Source of the DNA: Lachancea dasiensis
Taxonomy: Eukaryota > Ascomycota > Saccharomycetes > Saccharomycetales > Saccharomycetaceae
Direction: 5' to 3'
NCBI GenBank assembly: GCA_900074725.1
Contig: LT598454.1
Span: 750,854-814,853, forward strand
Length of the DNA stretch: 64,000 nucleotides
A model generated the notes under the pieces. That model worked only from the letters and a program-made list of their open reading frames with translations. It searched no databases and had not been told where the DNA came from. Every line of letters starts with the position of its first letter. Within the stretch, counting starts at the first letter, position 1. Made by a program: the position numbers and the translations under genes. Shown here piece by piece: positions 17,691-27,282 of this stretch.

Positions 17691-19502
17691 TTAGATCATA
17701 CCCTGGGCGCGGTAAGCAGCTAAAGTTTCTTCAATCTTAGCGCTCACGATAGGGTCAGCTCTGATCTTCTTTTGAATTTTGGTAGCTTCAGCAAATGTTG
17801 TGGCTTGTAACTTCTCGTCGAAACTCCTGGCCAAGTCGGCGGCTTCTTCGAACAAAGCAATCGCCTCGTCAATATCCTCCTGCTGTAGCTTCAATTGAGC
17901 AAGACCGATCTTGGCTTGTTCTGATCTTGGATCCATCTTGCAAGCTTTTTCGAAAAGCTGTGTAGCTTCTACAAAGTTCTCTACGCTTGCCTCTCTTGAC
18001 AACAAAGTAGCCTTACCGATCAATGGAGAAACGCCAACGTGAATACCTTCCAAAGCATCTTCTAATTTGGCAGCAATCTCGTATTGCTTTCTGGCACCCG
18101 CCAAGTCGCCCTTGTCGGCGAGGGTTTCGGCATAAAAGTTGGGAACTTCAGGGGCAGTTGGGAACCTTCTTCTGGCTTCGCTAAACAATGTCTCGCTATC
18201 CTCGATCTTCCCCTCACGGTAAGTGAGACAGGCCAACTGGATGAATGGGAAAATGTTGGTATCATTTAATTCTTTAGCCTTGTCAAAGTCCTTACCAGCT
18301 AGGTCGAATTGCTGGGTAATAAAGTACATTTGACCACGGTGGTAGTAGACGGCAGCACAAGCGGGATTCAATTGCAAAGCTTTCTCGAAGTTGTCAAAAT
18401 ACTCGGTGCTCTGGCCCTTATCAGCCATGATCAAAGCAATGTATATATAAGAGTTGGCCCTTGGGAAATATTCCACAGCTTGCTTCAAGTCCTCGTGGGC
18501 AGATAATGGATCGTTTTTCAGAAACTTGAAGATACCAACGTGTTCAAGGGCAATGGCAGCCTTCTTCTTCAAATTGGCATCTTCTGGCGACTGTTCTAGC
18601 AACTTCTGGAAGGCTTCCTTGGCTTTGTTAAAGTCCTCATCAGCTTTTTCATACCCACCAGCGGTTCTTTTGTATAGATTGGTCAAACCCTCCAGTAAAG
18701 CCTGGTCAGCTTCGGAAGATTCGTCGTAATTTTCGAAAGAGGTTTCCGCTTGGAAAATGCCGAAAAAGGAGGCAAGCGAGGTGTTGGAAGGTAGCTTGTG
18801 AGGTTGCTGCTTTTCAAGCTTTTCCTTGAGAACAAGCATGGACTGCTTGTTCATGTTCCTTTCCAAAAGCGGCTCGATTGAAGCGCCATTGAAGTCACCG
18901 TACAGGCTCACAGCGGACAAATCGAACATGGCATCGGCAAAGTTCCCTAAGCTCTCGTTCGCTGATGCCCTACGTAACAGACACTTGGAATAGTCTGGTT
19001 TCAGCTTCAATGCGGCTGTAGTGTCTTCTACAACTTTTTCTTGTTGGCCCAAAGAGACGTAGCACGCAGATCTGTTCGAATAGAAAACAGGGTCTTCCTT
19101 AACCTCGATAGCCAACGTGTAAAACTTTATCGCTTCCTCAAACTTCTGTGATTTGAAGAACTCATTACCTTTGTCTTTAAGTCCCATAGCGACCTTATCT
19201 TTCTGCTCAGAAGCCCACTCCGCCGAATTACTCAAATCAGGTTCCCCATTAGCGTCAACTGGGTAGCTTGGTGTAGTTGAGCTTTGGGACTTTTTCTTTC
19301 CTTTCTTTTTCTTCTTGCTGCTTTTAGCTTCCGATTCGGTGTCCTTAGCGTCTTTCCCGGTCGAATCAGTTTGGCTTTTGCTTTCTTGCAATTGATGGTA
19401 GTAGTAGTAGGCTCCCACAGCTGTAGCTCCGGCTGCAACTGTGGCTACAATTGCAGTCTTGTTTCTTGCCACAAACTGGCCCAACGAGCTATCAGAAGAC
19501 AT
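17691..19502 (-). CDS. TOM70: Mitochondrial outer-membrane import receptor Tom70
   Basis: Tom70 is the TOM-complex receptor that takes hydrophobic precursors, such as metabolite carriers, from cytosolic Hsp70/Hsp90. The protein has 603 residues (S. cerevisiae 617). An N-terminal membrane anchor (about residues 16-35, AIVATVAAGATAVGAYYYYH) follows a short polar N-terminus. A Lys-rich linker comes next (SSKKKKKGKKKSQ, about 59-72). The clamp-type TPR repeats start near residue 100 (KGNEFFKSQKFEEAIKFYTLAIE), and further TPRs run to the C-terminus. In S. cerevisiae this gene is duplicated as TOM70 and TOM71, which fits a pre-duplication genome. A TATA-like TATATATA lies about 80 bp before the ATG, near 19583. 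Confidence 0.96.
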   Translation of the reverse strand: MSSDSSLGQFVARNKTAIVATVAAGATAVGAYYYYHQLQESKSQTDSTGKDAKDTESEAKSSKKKKKGKKKSQSSTTPSYPVDANGEPDLSNSAEWASEQKDKVAMGLKDKGNEFFKSQKFEEAIKFYTLAIEVKEDPVFYSNRSACYVSLGQQEKVVEDTTAALKLKPDYSKCLLRRASANESLGNFADAMFDLSAVSLYGDFNGASIEPLLERNMNKQSMLVLKEKLEKQQPHKLPSNTSLASFFGIFQAETSFENYDESSEADQALLEGLTNLYKRTAGGYEKADEDFNKAKEAFQKLLEQSPEDANLKKKAAIALEHVGIFKFLKNDPLSAHEDLKQAVEYFPRANSYIYIALIMADKGQSTEYFDNFEKALQLNPACAAVYYHRGQMYFITQQFDLAGKDFDKAKELNDTNIFPFIQLACLTYREGKIEDSETLFSEARRRFPTAPEVPNFYAETLADKGDLAGARKQYEIAAKLEDALEGIHVGVSPLIGKATLLSREASVENFVEATQLFEKACKMDPRSEQAKIGLAQLKLQQEDIDEAIALFEEAADLARSFDEKLQATTFAEATKIQKKIRADPIVSAKIEETLAAYRAQGMI

Positions 19503-19944
19503 TCTAGCTGGCCACTATACGTTGCTGGTGGTGAGGTTAGTTTTTGTGAAAGGAAACTTAACTACAGATCTTTCAAGATCATTATATATATTAGAAAATT
19601 TTTCAGCAAGAACATAGTCAGAAAGCGAATCTGACAAGAAAGCGATACTATTTCTGAGTGCTAGTCTCGGTTTCAATGTGCTGTGTATTCTTGATATGAT
19701 TTTGCCGAAAAAAGCGTCAAATTACTAGCATTTTTGGCCTCGGTTTCGTCTATTTGGCCTCTATGGATGGCAAAAACGCTTTGCCTCGAGTTAATACTTT
19801 CCTGCCATGCTAAGAACTTTGCCATCTTGTAGATCACCTTCGCAATTATCTACAAAGCCTTCGCTTGCCCACTTTTTATTTTCCTTTTGCTGAGAAACTA
19901 AATAAGTTTCTACACTGTACGTCGTCAGCACTCCCCACCAGACC
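19503..19944. promoter_or_regulatory. TOM70 promoter / COX23 3' region
   Basis: A 442-bp spacer between two minus-strand genes. It contains a TATATATA run near 19583-19590, a plausible TATA box for TOM70. Short TTTGGCCTC direct repeats lie near 19733 and 19752. No gene was seen. Confidence 0.4.
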
Positions 19945-20277
19945 TCATTCCCACTGGCTCCGATTATTCCTCCTAGCCTTAAGCCACTGCTTCTTGCATT
20001 CCCTGTAGGCATCGAAGTACTCCTGGCACATAGATTTGTCATAGTTATTCGTTTCCAGGCATTTCATGCTCATCTTGGAAGATTCTTGGCAGGGATCGTA
20101 GAATTGGCTGGCATCCTTAGCTGCAAAGCGAAATTTGTTGAAACTGGATTCTGGGTTGTCCGGATAGAACTTGAAGTTTTTCGCACCTGCGCCCTTTGGA
20201 GCATAATCGACTTTTTCTTTGTTAATCTGCAGTTGTGGATCGGCGTTCTCTACTGGTTTACCATGAGAGTCTGACAT
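19945..20277 (-). CDS. COX23: Twin CX9C intermembrane-space protein Cox23
   Basis: Cox23 is a mitochondrial intermembrane-space protein of the Mia40-imported twin-CX9C class, required for cytochrome c oxidase assembly and copper delivery. The predicted 110-residue protein contains two CX9C motifs, [11 protein letters not shown] and [11 protein letters not shown], separated by a short loop. It also has the family segment [19 protein letters not shown]. The frame begins at a TTG three codons upstream, but the ATG at 20277 is used. S. cerevisiae Cox23 (151 residues) has a longer N-terminus. Synteny agrees: YHR116W lies next to TOM71. Confidence 0.9.
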   Translation of the reverse strand: MSDSHGKPVENADPQLQINKEKVDYAPKGAGAKNFKFYPDNPESSFNKFRFAAKDASQFYDPCQESSKMSMKCLETNNYDKSMCQEYFDAYRECKKQWLKARRNNRSQWE

Positions 20278-20601
20278 CTTAACCAACTTGAAGACTAACT
20301 GTGAGTTATTGGCCGCCTTCTAGCTATCGCTACCTTACTTAAGGTCTGTAGCGCTTGTTACAAAATCCGTAAGAAACCTCCCGATTCAATGTTGAGGCCA
20401 ATCAGATATTGAACTGTTCAATGCAAACAGAGTGGTGTGTTGAGAGGCGTGGCAGAAGAGTGTAAACCTCTTCTCAGTCTGGTCAGTTCAGTATCGGAAA
20501 GTCTTGTATGTGTACTATGACGAAAATTTTAGGTCATCGCATCAACTTAAGCACATTGGTGTCGGCTAACCAGTAAAAAGACAGACGAGATATCTACTAA
20601 T
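20278..20601. promoter_or_regulatory. Divergent COX23/NCS2 promoter region
   Basis: A 324-bp spacer between divergently transcribed COX23 and NCS2. I found no convincing TATA box or known factor site by eye. Confidence 0.4.
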
Positions 20602-22017
20602 ATGGCGCATACTGCCAAGTGTAAGCGTTGTAGCTCGGCACAGGTTGTTTTAATCTCGAGGAAAGAGCCCTTCTGTGCAGAATGTTTCTGCAAATTCATA
20701 TCGTTGAAGCAGAGGAAACAGATGATGTCCGATCCATACTTCCAGGACATCTTCAAAGTGATGTACCAAGATAAGGTGAAGTCAGCAGAAGAGGCCGAGA
20801 AGCTGAATGCAGAATCCAAGGTGTTGGTGCCGCTATCATTGGGTTCAAGTTCAATCGTCATGCTAGATGTTCTGAACAGCACCTTAGCTGAACAATTAGA
20901 AACGCATCGGGGCAAAGCGGGATTTCATGTCGATATTTTGGTCTGCTACTTTGAGAAAGAGAGGCGGGACATTGAGGAGCGGCTCACTTCTCTTTTTAAC
21001 GGCAGGTTACGGAAAAACAAACATCATTACAAGGTTCACCTCGTCGACATTAACGCTTTCTTCGACTCGTCTAAACTCATGCGTGTTCACCTACAGGACT
21101 CGAATTACGTTGTGCGGTACTCCGATGCAAGTTCCGACCATAGGGCCGACTATACAGTTGATGAGCTTTTGGGAACGTGCTCTAATCGTTCTGCGCGTGA
21201 GGATCTATTGAATGTTATCAGAACTGCTACGATCAAGCTGTTTGCATCACATGGCTCATACAAGGCTGTCCTATGGGGACATTCGATGACGAGGCTAGCA
21301 GATGAAATAATATCCCTCGTCGTCAAAGGTAGAGCGTCCCAAATCGCCAGTTCCATGGACGATACGAGTTTCGACGAAACTTTCCAAAGCTCTTTCAAAA
21401 ACTTGCACCCGATGCGTGATGTTCTTCTCTCGGAAATTGACGCATACTGTCATATATTTGACCTTACACAATATACTTACCATTACACCCCACAGGATAC
21501 GCTGCTTGTAGAAAGGTCTACAATCCCAGTTGTTACAGGTTCAAAGCTGACAAGAAATATGACAATCAATGAATTAGCGCGCCAATACTTCGATAACATT
21601 GAGGGAAACTACTCAAATGTTATCTCTACTGTGGTCAGAACCGGTGCTAAGCTCGATGACCCAAAAAATAATCTGCCGACAGTATCAAGGTGTCGAGTGT
21701 GCAATAATAAACTTTTCAAAGATGGTTCAGAATGGCTAAGGCAAATCACTGTGAACCATAGTCATCCGATCGAGAATGAGGAGGATCAAACTCTATACGA
21801 TGCATGGACGGAGTCCGAGCTTGGTAAAATAAGAGGTGAATACTTAAAATTAACCGCAGAAATGGAGCAAAACGGAAAAACGTTATCGACATGTTATGGT
21901 TGCATACTTACACTGGGAGAAGTAAGACACAAAAATGTATATTGGCCAGAAAGCCCGCCCAACTTACTCAGAGATGCTCTGGAAGAGTTCGTGCTGACTG
22001 ACGATGAAGAAGAATAG
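20602..22017 (+). CDS. NCS2: tRNA wobble-uridine thiolation protein Ncs2/Ctu2
   Basis: Ncs2 pairs with Ncs6 to make the 2-thio group of mcm5s2U34 in tRNA-Lys, -Glu and -Gln, using sulfur from the Urm1 pathway. The protein has 471 residues (S. cerevisiae 493). The N-terminus has a zinc-type CKRC and CAECFCKF cysteine pair (residues 7-31) in the typical CTU2 context. The middle part is the ATP-pyrophosphatase-like fold, lacking the catalytic P-loop normally found in Ncs6. The C-terminus has a second cysteine cluster (CRVCNNKLF and CYGC). DCP2 converges with it, as YNL119W and YNL118C do in S. cerevisiae. Confidence 0.93.
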   Translation: MAHTAKCKRCSSAQVVLISRKEPFCAECFCKFISLKQRKQMMSDPYFQDIFKVMYQDKVKSAEEAEKLNAESKVLVPLSLGSSSIVMLDVLNSTLAEQLETHRGKAGFHVDILVCYFEKERRDIEERLTSLFNGRLRKNKHHYKVHLVDINAFFDSSKLMRVHLQDSNYVVRYSDASSDHRADYTVDELLGTCSNRSAREDLLNVIRTATIKLFASHGSYKAVLWGHSMTRLADEIISLVVKGRASQIASSMDDTSFDETFQSSFKNLHPMRDVLLSEIDAYCHIFDLTQYTYHYTPQDTLLVERSTIPVVTGSKLTRNMTINELARQYFDNIEGNYSNVISTVVRTGAKLDDPKNNLPTVSRCRVCNNKLFKDGSEWLRQITVNHSHPIENEEDQTLYDAWTESELGKIRGEYLKLTAEMEQNGKTLSTCYGCILTLGEVRHKNVYWPESPPNLLRDALEEFVLTDDEEE

Positions 22018-22346
22018 CTTATCTATATGAAAGGTCTTTCTGCTTGTCTTACGATTCTTCAAAAGTCTTTGCTTGGTGTTTGAACGGGAACGAAAAGGTT
22101 TGCATCGGTCCGTCACAAGTAAGAGGTGCGTTTAAAGATGAATAGAATATTGCTCTTAGACAAGGTACGTTGCTTGCAAAGTTCACAACTTTTTTAATCT
22201 TTGGACACTCAACATTTTGTCGCCATGACGGCTTCCAAAGACTTTTTTCTACAGATGTGAAGCGCTCATTAGATTAACACGTATATGCATGTAAAGTTCT
22301 TTTTACGTCAATTAACATCAAAGCCTGGCCCTGTGAAGGTTGGTCA
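22018..22346. other. NCS2-DCP2 convergent intergenic region
   Basis: A 329-bp spacer shared by the 3' ends of NCS2 and DCP2. It is AT-rich, with several poly-T stretches fitting 3'-end formation. Nothing else was recognised. Confidence 0.5.
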
Positions 22347-24512
22347 CTAACGACTGGGAAGCTTGCCCCTTTTCAGCAGGTCCAGTAAGCTTTGCGACTC
22401 CGCTTCACCGGTAGGCGCTTGTTTTTCGACCTTCCCGTCTTCATTAGAAGGATGAGGACTGGTATTGGCGAAGGATTCATTTGGTAGGTTGCCCCCAACT
22501 GGAGAAGATATAGAACTTTTTCTTAGCAAATTTAATAGTTCCATACTTTGCTCCTGTGGGGCCCTTGGTGACGACTGGTCATTGGCACTGCTGGTGGAAT
22601 TAGGGGAGCCAAGTATTTCACCCCGCTTCAAAATCTTGAACTTAGGCTTTTGTTGCTTCTTCAAGCTGGAGTCCGCTCCTGGAAACTCGGGAGTAGCTCT
22701 TTCGTTATTACTGCTTTGTGAATAATGGTGTGTGCCCTTGGCATCGGATATATTGCCCACATATGGCGACCCCGCAGGTGGTGCCCCGGTGGACATCCTA
22801 GGTGTGGAAATCTCATAAGAGCGGGTAGAGTTACTTTGGTAAGTGTTATTTTCATCAAGCAAGTCAGTATTTTTCCGTTGCCTTTGATCTCTGTTGCTCA
22901 TTTCATATCTCTCGGAAAAAGATTCCAATGGATCCTCAACACTGTCTTCCGATTCGCTCTCAGAACTACTTTCGAAGTCTTCGTATTCCGATTCATCGGT
23001 GCCTAAAGAGCTTCCTTCGGGCTTTGCAGCCAAATGTGATGAAGCAGCCATTCGAACGTCGGCATTTGATGGTTTCTTTATCATGCCTAGTAATGTTTGA
23101 GCATCAGATGTGATAGGCTTTTGGGGTTTCTTCAAAAGGTCAAGCAAGGCCTTGGAGTCTGTCTCAGAATTTGACGCCACGCTTGGTAAGATTGTGTCAT
23201 GTTTCAATGCATCAAGGTTTTGCTGTGCAGCACCATTGGTTGAAGCTTTCGGCTTCTTGTTGAGTAAATCAAGCAGCTGCCTCGAGGATGCTGGTTGTGG
23301 TTCATAACTGCCCTCTGATCTGGCATTGAACTCACGTATTTCGTCTTCTTCTACCACTGTAGGTTTGGCCAGTGTGCTGATCTTTGGGGTAGGCGGCGGT
23401 TGGACATTTTCTGGGCTAGAACTGGAGGATTCCGGAATTGGAGAGGCACCAATCTGAATTCCAGTGCCGTTCATGAAGGGAAAGGGGGCAAAGGGTTGGA
23501 AAGCCATGAACGGAAAGCTTTGTTGAATCTGTGGAGGGGGTGCAATATACGTGGGAGCTGGAATGGCCGCGGGCGGGGAATTAGATACACCAGGTGTCGC
23601 ATTCTCCCTCTCCCTACTATCAACAGTAAGGTTGGGCGTTTGGCTGGGTCCACCTCCGGCTGAAACGGTGCTCTGCAACATATTGAGCAGTTCTCTGCCT
23701 GGATCAGGGGTGTCTTCTTTTTTTATACCGAGCAACAGTTTCAGCTGCGTTTCTACATGAGCTTTGAGTTTCTCGTCGTCATCCATTTGACGATTACTTT
23801 TAACCCACATGGCCAAAGGTCTCATGAGATTATTGACAAGATAGATCTTAACAGAAGAATTTTTTGGGTTGGTATTGCGAGAGAGCTTCTTGAAGTCATG
23901 CCACTGTATTTTGTCAATTTCATTGCGGACCCTGGGTTCAAACTTAAAGTCTTCGGGTACACCGCTGACAATGAAAATCTTGTAGTTCTTGCCGCCAATG
24001 TTTCGCTCAATGAACTGCTCGGCATCAATGTAATCCGTAATATCAAACCCAGTTTCTTCTAGCACCTCACGTACGCAACAGTTAACGTCATTTTCGTCCT
24101 TGGAAATCTTGCCTCTGGGAAAAGACCACGACTCCGACTCCGTTCCCTTAACCAACAGCAGTTTGGTCAATTTTTTGTTAAAGATAGCAGCACCACGAAC
24201 AGGAATGCTCCTCTTGTACTGTGAAAACTTTTGCAGAGCCTGTTCTGCTCTCACGTCCCATTTCCACACCATCGGGCATAGTTTAATGACATGCTGAGCA
24301 AACGATTTGATCTTCAAATTTGGCAGATTGGGGTTCAGAATTTTCACGAAATCTGTGTAAAACCACGTAGCTTCTTCAACGTGGAACAATTCTCGCTCTA
24401 CAGACGAGAAATCTTCCGCTGGGCAGTTGATAATAAACCTGACGATAAGGTCCTCTAAAACCTTGTCTAGCGACGCTGATGTATCCAATGGGTGTCGTAG
24501 CGGTAAAGACAT
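22347..24512 (-). CDS. DCP2: mRNA decapping enzyme Dcp2
   Basis: Dcp2 is the Nudix hydrolase that removes the m7G cap and commits mRNA to 5'-3' decay, with Dcp1 as activator. The protein has 721 residues (S. cerevisiae 970), the shortening being in the disordered C-terminal part. The N-terminal regulatory domain (about 1-95) binds Dcp1. The Nudix box spans residues 134-155, with Gly134, Glu140, Arg148, Glu149, Glu152 and Glu153 all in place, preceded by the box A segment RSIPVRGAAIF. The C-terminal half repeats short leucine-rich helical motifs (LLDLLNKKP, LLDLLKKP, LLGMIKKP, ELLNLLRKS, LLDLLKRGK). In yeasts such motifs bind Edc3 and Pat1 and promote P-body formation. Confidence 0.96.
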   Translation of the reverse strand: MSLPLRHPLDTSASLDKVLEDLIVRFIINCPAEDFSSVERELFHVEEATWFYTDFVKILNPNLPNLKIKSFAQHVIKLCPMVWKWDVRAEQALQKFSQYKRSIPVRGAAIFNKKLTKLLLVKGTESESWSFPRGKISKDENDVNCCVREVLEETGFDITDYIDAEQFIERNIGGKNYKIFIVSGVPEDFKFEPRVRNEIDKIQWHDFKKLSRNTNPKNSSVKIYLVNNLMRPLAMWVKSNRQMDDDEKLKAHVETQLKLLLGIKKEDTPDPGRELLNMLQSTVSAGGGPSQTPNLTVDSRERENATPGVSNSPPAAIPAPTYIAPPPQIQQSFPFMAFQPFAPFPFMNGTGIQIGASPIPESSSSSPENVQPPPTPKISTLAKPTVVEEDEIREFNARSEGSYEPQPASSRQLLDLLNKKPKASTNGAAQQNLDALKHDTILPSVASNSETDSKALLDLLKKPQKPITSDAQTLLGMIKKPSNADVRMAASSHLAAKPEGSSLGTDESEYEDFESSSESESEDSVEDPLESFSERYEMSNRDQRQRKNTDLLDENNTYQSNSTRSYEISTPRMSTGAPPAGSPYVGNISDAKGTHHYSQSSNNERATPEFPGADSSLKKQQKPKFKILKRGEILGSPNSTSSANDQSSPRAPQEQSMELLNLLRKSSISSPVGGNLPNESFANTSPHPSNEDGKVEKQAPTGEAESQSLLDLLKRGKLPSR

Positions 24513-25171
24513 AGAGTTCTAATGATTCGTTAAAGAATGAAGGCTATCGTATGATAGCAATCGCTGTGTTATAGGTCTGTGTCCTGTTTTGTTTGGTAAG
24601 TTGTTCGTATTAATTGGCGAGCGTCTTTCTACATAGATTAATTTTTTTGATAGGGCTAAACAGCTCTGCGTACGAAAAGATGGCTTTAACACGTAGACTG
24701 AGTGTTGTGTCTCTGAAAGGAGAGTGGTGGCGGACCGTAAGGTTGTATAAGGTGTTCTTTAGACCGTGTTCTGCGGAACAAGTACCCAACCTTTGGCCAG
24801 AAGTCATTCCCCTTTTTCAACTGGAACCCTTCTGTTAGGTTGCTATCGTGTTGTAATTTGACAAGGTGTCTTGTAAAGCGGACTGTGCTTTATGGAGTCA
24901 AGTTTAGTGGTTAGTGGCCTCACTAGCGGGAGGAGTTACGTTCGTCCGGCAGTGTCAAGCATTTCCACCATGGGAACTTTTAATCACTTTCTACTATTCT
25001 GACACTTGGAGGAAGTTGCGGCCGCATTGATCATCCCTCCACTGGCCTGTTGGTAATACTACGAGCTGGCCGGGTTTATCGTTGTCCTTTTTTCCTCAAT
25101 GGATAGCTTCCGGTGGAAACAAGGCATGCCTGGGGCCACTTACAAAACTCGGAAACAACAGCTGGTGCCTG

Positions 25172-25480
25172 TCAGACTACGAAGTCAAGACTTTCATCGC
25201 GCATCAAAACCTGGAAGTGCTGCAGTTCATTTCCGCTCTCCCCAGCCGCTAGAAATCCTTTGTACGGTGTGAGGATGACAAGGTGGTCTGGAGCTGCGGC
25301 GCCATTATGGTACAAAGTGATAAATACACCAACGGCAAAAGACGCAGGAGCGGGCGGCTTCTCCCACCTATCGGCTTCGCGACCCAACCAGAACGCGCGC
25401 GAGACGTATTCGTAGGTCCTAGAAATAACTTTCCAACGAAACAACGACTCGAAGTACCGCACGTACCCAACGACCCGCAT
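25172..25480 (-). CDS. Weak orphan candidate, about 102 residues
   Basis: From an internal ATG this frame reads MRVVGYVRYFESLFRWKVIS and continues with an aromatic, protein-like composition (VILTPYKGFLAAGE near the end). A stop lies just upstream of the frame, so there is no longer gene in this frame. I recognise no domain. Other frames over the same bases are equally open, which argues for GC composition rather than coding. It could be a de novo or decayed gene. Low confidence. Confidence 0.15.
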   Translation of the reverse strand: MRVVGYVRYFESLFRWKVISRTYEYVSRAFWLGREADRWEKPPAPASFAVGVFITLYHNGAAAPDHLVILTPYKGFLAAGESGNELQHFQVLMRDESLDFVV

Positions 25481-25979
25481 TCTCTGCACCTAATGTGCCC
25501 AGTCGGCCAGATCTGCCACGCAAGGCCCTGCGCCCCATAAGACAGGTTCGTCAAGCTGCGCGAGTGCTCTAACAGTTGCCAGGAACGTGATTTTCCGGGG
25601 AGTCTCCGGATAGTGGCACCCACATCATCATTTTGTTGGCCTTCTGAGATGCTGTTCTATCGCCCGAAAAACTCATACGCAGGAGTCCAATGGGCCAGTC
25701 CGTTGTCAGTCGTTGGAATAACAACACGATCTACGTGGCCATTGGATTTTTTTTTTCGGTCCTCGCTGTTGCTCTTTCATCGTAGGGCCACCGCAATTTA
25801 CTGAATGTCGTCTACCTGTCACTTCACCAATGCCAACAGCTTCTCTGCTGGATGGACTCAGAAGGGCTCAGATAGCCCTTAAAAAAACCCTTATATTTCT
25901 CACCGCAGATGTAGGCCTCGATCACCGCCTTCGCACATCTCTGTTGGGCTAGCGCTCGTCGTCGCACTCAGCCAAATAG

Positions 25980-25990
25980 GGTTCGAATCC
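25980..25990 (+). promoter_or_regulatory. Isolated TFIIIC B-box (GGTTCGAATCC)
   Basis: The 11 bases fit the tRNA-gene B-box consensus exactly and are followed directly by TTTT, a minimal RNA polymerase III stop. I could not fold a tRNA around it: neither a matching acceptor stem nor a good A-box is present. S. cerevisiae has comparable isolated TFIIIC sites (ETC loci), so this may be one, or a tRNA remnant. An 11-bp match can also occur by chance. Confidence 0.35.
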
Positions 25991-26391
25991 TTTTACCCTG
26001 AGTCCTTAACCCTATGTTCCTCACAAGCAAATCGAAGCTGATGAGCCATGTGAACACAGAAGACGGCATTGTAAATGGCAATCACGATAGCAATAGCAAA
26101 CCACGACCGTGTCAGTACCACTGTAGTAGCAACACACCTCGCACTAGTTTAGCATCGAAAATGTTTAAGGATAGCAAGCTAGACTGCCTTTTCAAAACAA
26201 TCTCGGTGCAGACATCATATTTAAAGGATTGCCAGTTATAAACCGTAGTTGAATGGAGCCGTCACAATTGTAAGCCAGGCCATTCGTATAATTAGTCTAG
26301 TATTTCATTAGATAATAATATTGGCTTGACAGGACTTCTATAAGTCAGACAAAAGAAGAAAACTACAACTATAAGACTTAAACGATCCATC

Positions 26392-27282
26392 ATGTCCATC
26401 AAAGTAGGATACATTCCAGAGCATTTTGCCACGCCCTTGGTGTTTGGCGACAAGAAGGGGTTCTTCAAAGACCAAGGCGTGGAGGTGGAATTGGTACCCT
26501 TTCCTAGTGGCTCGGGCCATTTAATCCAAAGTTTGAACGCTAAAGAGATCGACGTGGCCATTGGGCTCACGGAAGCTTTTGTGCGCGGCATTGCAGACAC
26601 CGAGAAGGGCACCGAGCCCAAATACCAGGTTGCCGGCACGTTTGTGAAGTCGGCTCTGGAGTGGTGTGTTTCCACGGGTGCGCAACGGGACGATTTGGGA
26701 GACCTAAAGGCTTTGGAGGGCAAGAAGATTGGCGTTTCGAGGATCGGCAGCGGATCCCACGTTATGAGCTACGTCATGGCCCTGCAACTGGATTTCGAGA
26801 AGCCCTTCGCAGACTTCCCTGTGTGCGACAACTTTGAGAACCTCAGAAAGAGCGTGAACTCGGGCGAGTCTGACGCGTTCATGTGGGAGTACTACACGTC
26901 CAAGAAGTACCTGGACTCGGGCGAAATCAAAATGCTGGGCCACGTTTCGTCGCCCTGGCCGTCGTGGGTCGTGGTCAAACGCACCGACCTCGACGCCAAG
27001 CACTTCCAGGGTTTCATTGCAGGCCTAAACGCGGGCATCGACCACTTCAACCAACACAAGGATGAGGCCATTGACGTGATCGTCGACCACTTCGGCTACT
27101 CTCAGGAAGACGCTGCCAACTGGTACAAGACCGTAAAGTACCACACTGATTGCAGCGACATCAATGATCTCCACGGTGTCATCACTGGCACCTTGCACAT
27201 TCTGACCACCGCCAACGTGCTGAAGAACAAGGACGAAAAGGTGATTGAGGACAACCTGCTAGCGGGTACTATGGCCAACTGA
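26392..27282 (+). CDS. Periplasmic-binding-protein-like protein, NMT1/THI5-like family
   Basis: The predicted 296-residue protein begins MSIKVGYIPEHFATPLVFGD and has the two-lobed layout of ABC-transporter substrate-binding proteins of the NMT1/THI5-like (SsuA/ThiY) class. Family features are the N-terminal GYIPEHFATP strand-loop, the GSGHLIQSLNAKEIDVAIGLTE segment, and SRIGSGSHVMSYVMALQ in the second lobe. There is no signal peptide or membrane segment, so it should be cytosolic. Its closest described relative that I know of is Candida albicans Ca3427, whose structure shows a bacterial-type binding-protein fold. The ligand is not established; pyrimidine or sulfonate-like compounds are guesses from the family. 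No transporter partner is nearby. Codon use is rich in G and C at third positions compared with flanking genes, which fits high expression or foreign origin. Confidence 0.85.
   Translation: MSIKVGYIPEHFATPLVFGDKKGFFKDQGVEVELVPFPSGSGHLIQSLNAKEIDVAIGLTEAFVRGIADTEKGTEPKYQVAGTFVKSALEWCVSTGAQRDDLGDLKALEGKKIGVSRIGSGSHVMSYVMALQLDFEKPFADFPVCDNFENLRKSVNSGESDAFMWEYYTSKKYLDSGEIKMLGHVSSPWPSWVVVKRTDLDAKHFQGFIAGLNAGIDHFNQHKDEAIDVIVDHFGYSQEDAANWYKTVKYHTDCSDINDLHGVITGTLHILTTANVLKNKDEKVIEDNLLAGTMAN

Larger units (their letters stand above)
24513..26391. other. 1.9-kb gene-poor spacer at the block A/B junction
   Basis: The spacer starts with the DCP2 promoter and ends with the promoter of the NMT1/THI5-like gene. 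It is one of the longest gene-free stretches in the window. The part at 24.9-25.6 kb is relatively GC-rich, so several mutually overlapping open frames on both strands reach 60-125 codons. One, minus 25172-25480, is listed as a weak candidate. A perfect B-box lies at 25980-25990. A short T-rich run is at about 25748-25758, and a TATTTAAAG box near 26218 could serve the downstream gene. Confidence 0.5.

Noticed and set aside
25920-26005. Possible tRNA gene around the B-box at 25980
   Set aside because: No acceptor-stem complement, weak T-stem pairing and no good A-box at the right distance, so only the B-box itself is reported.
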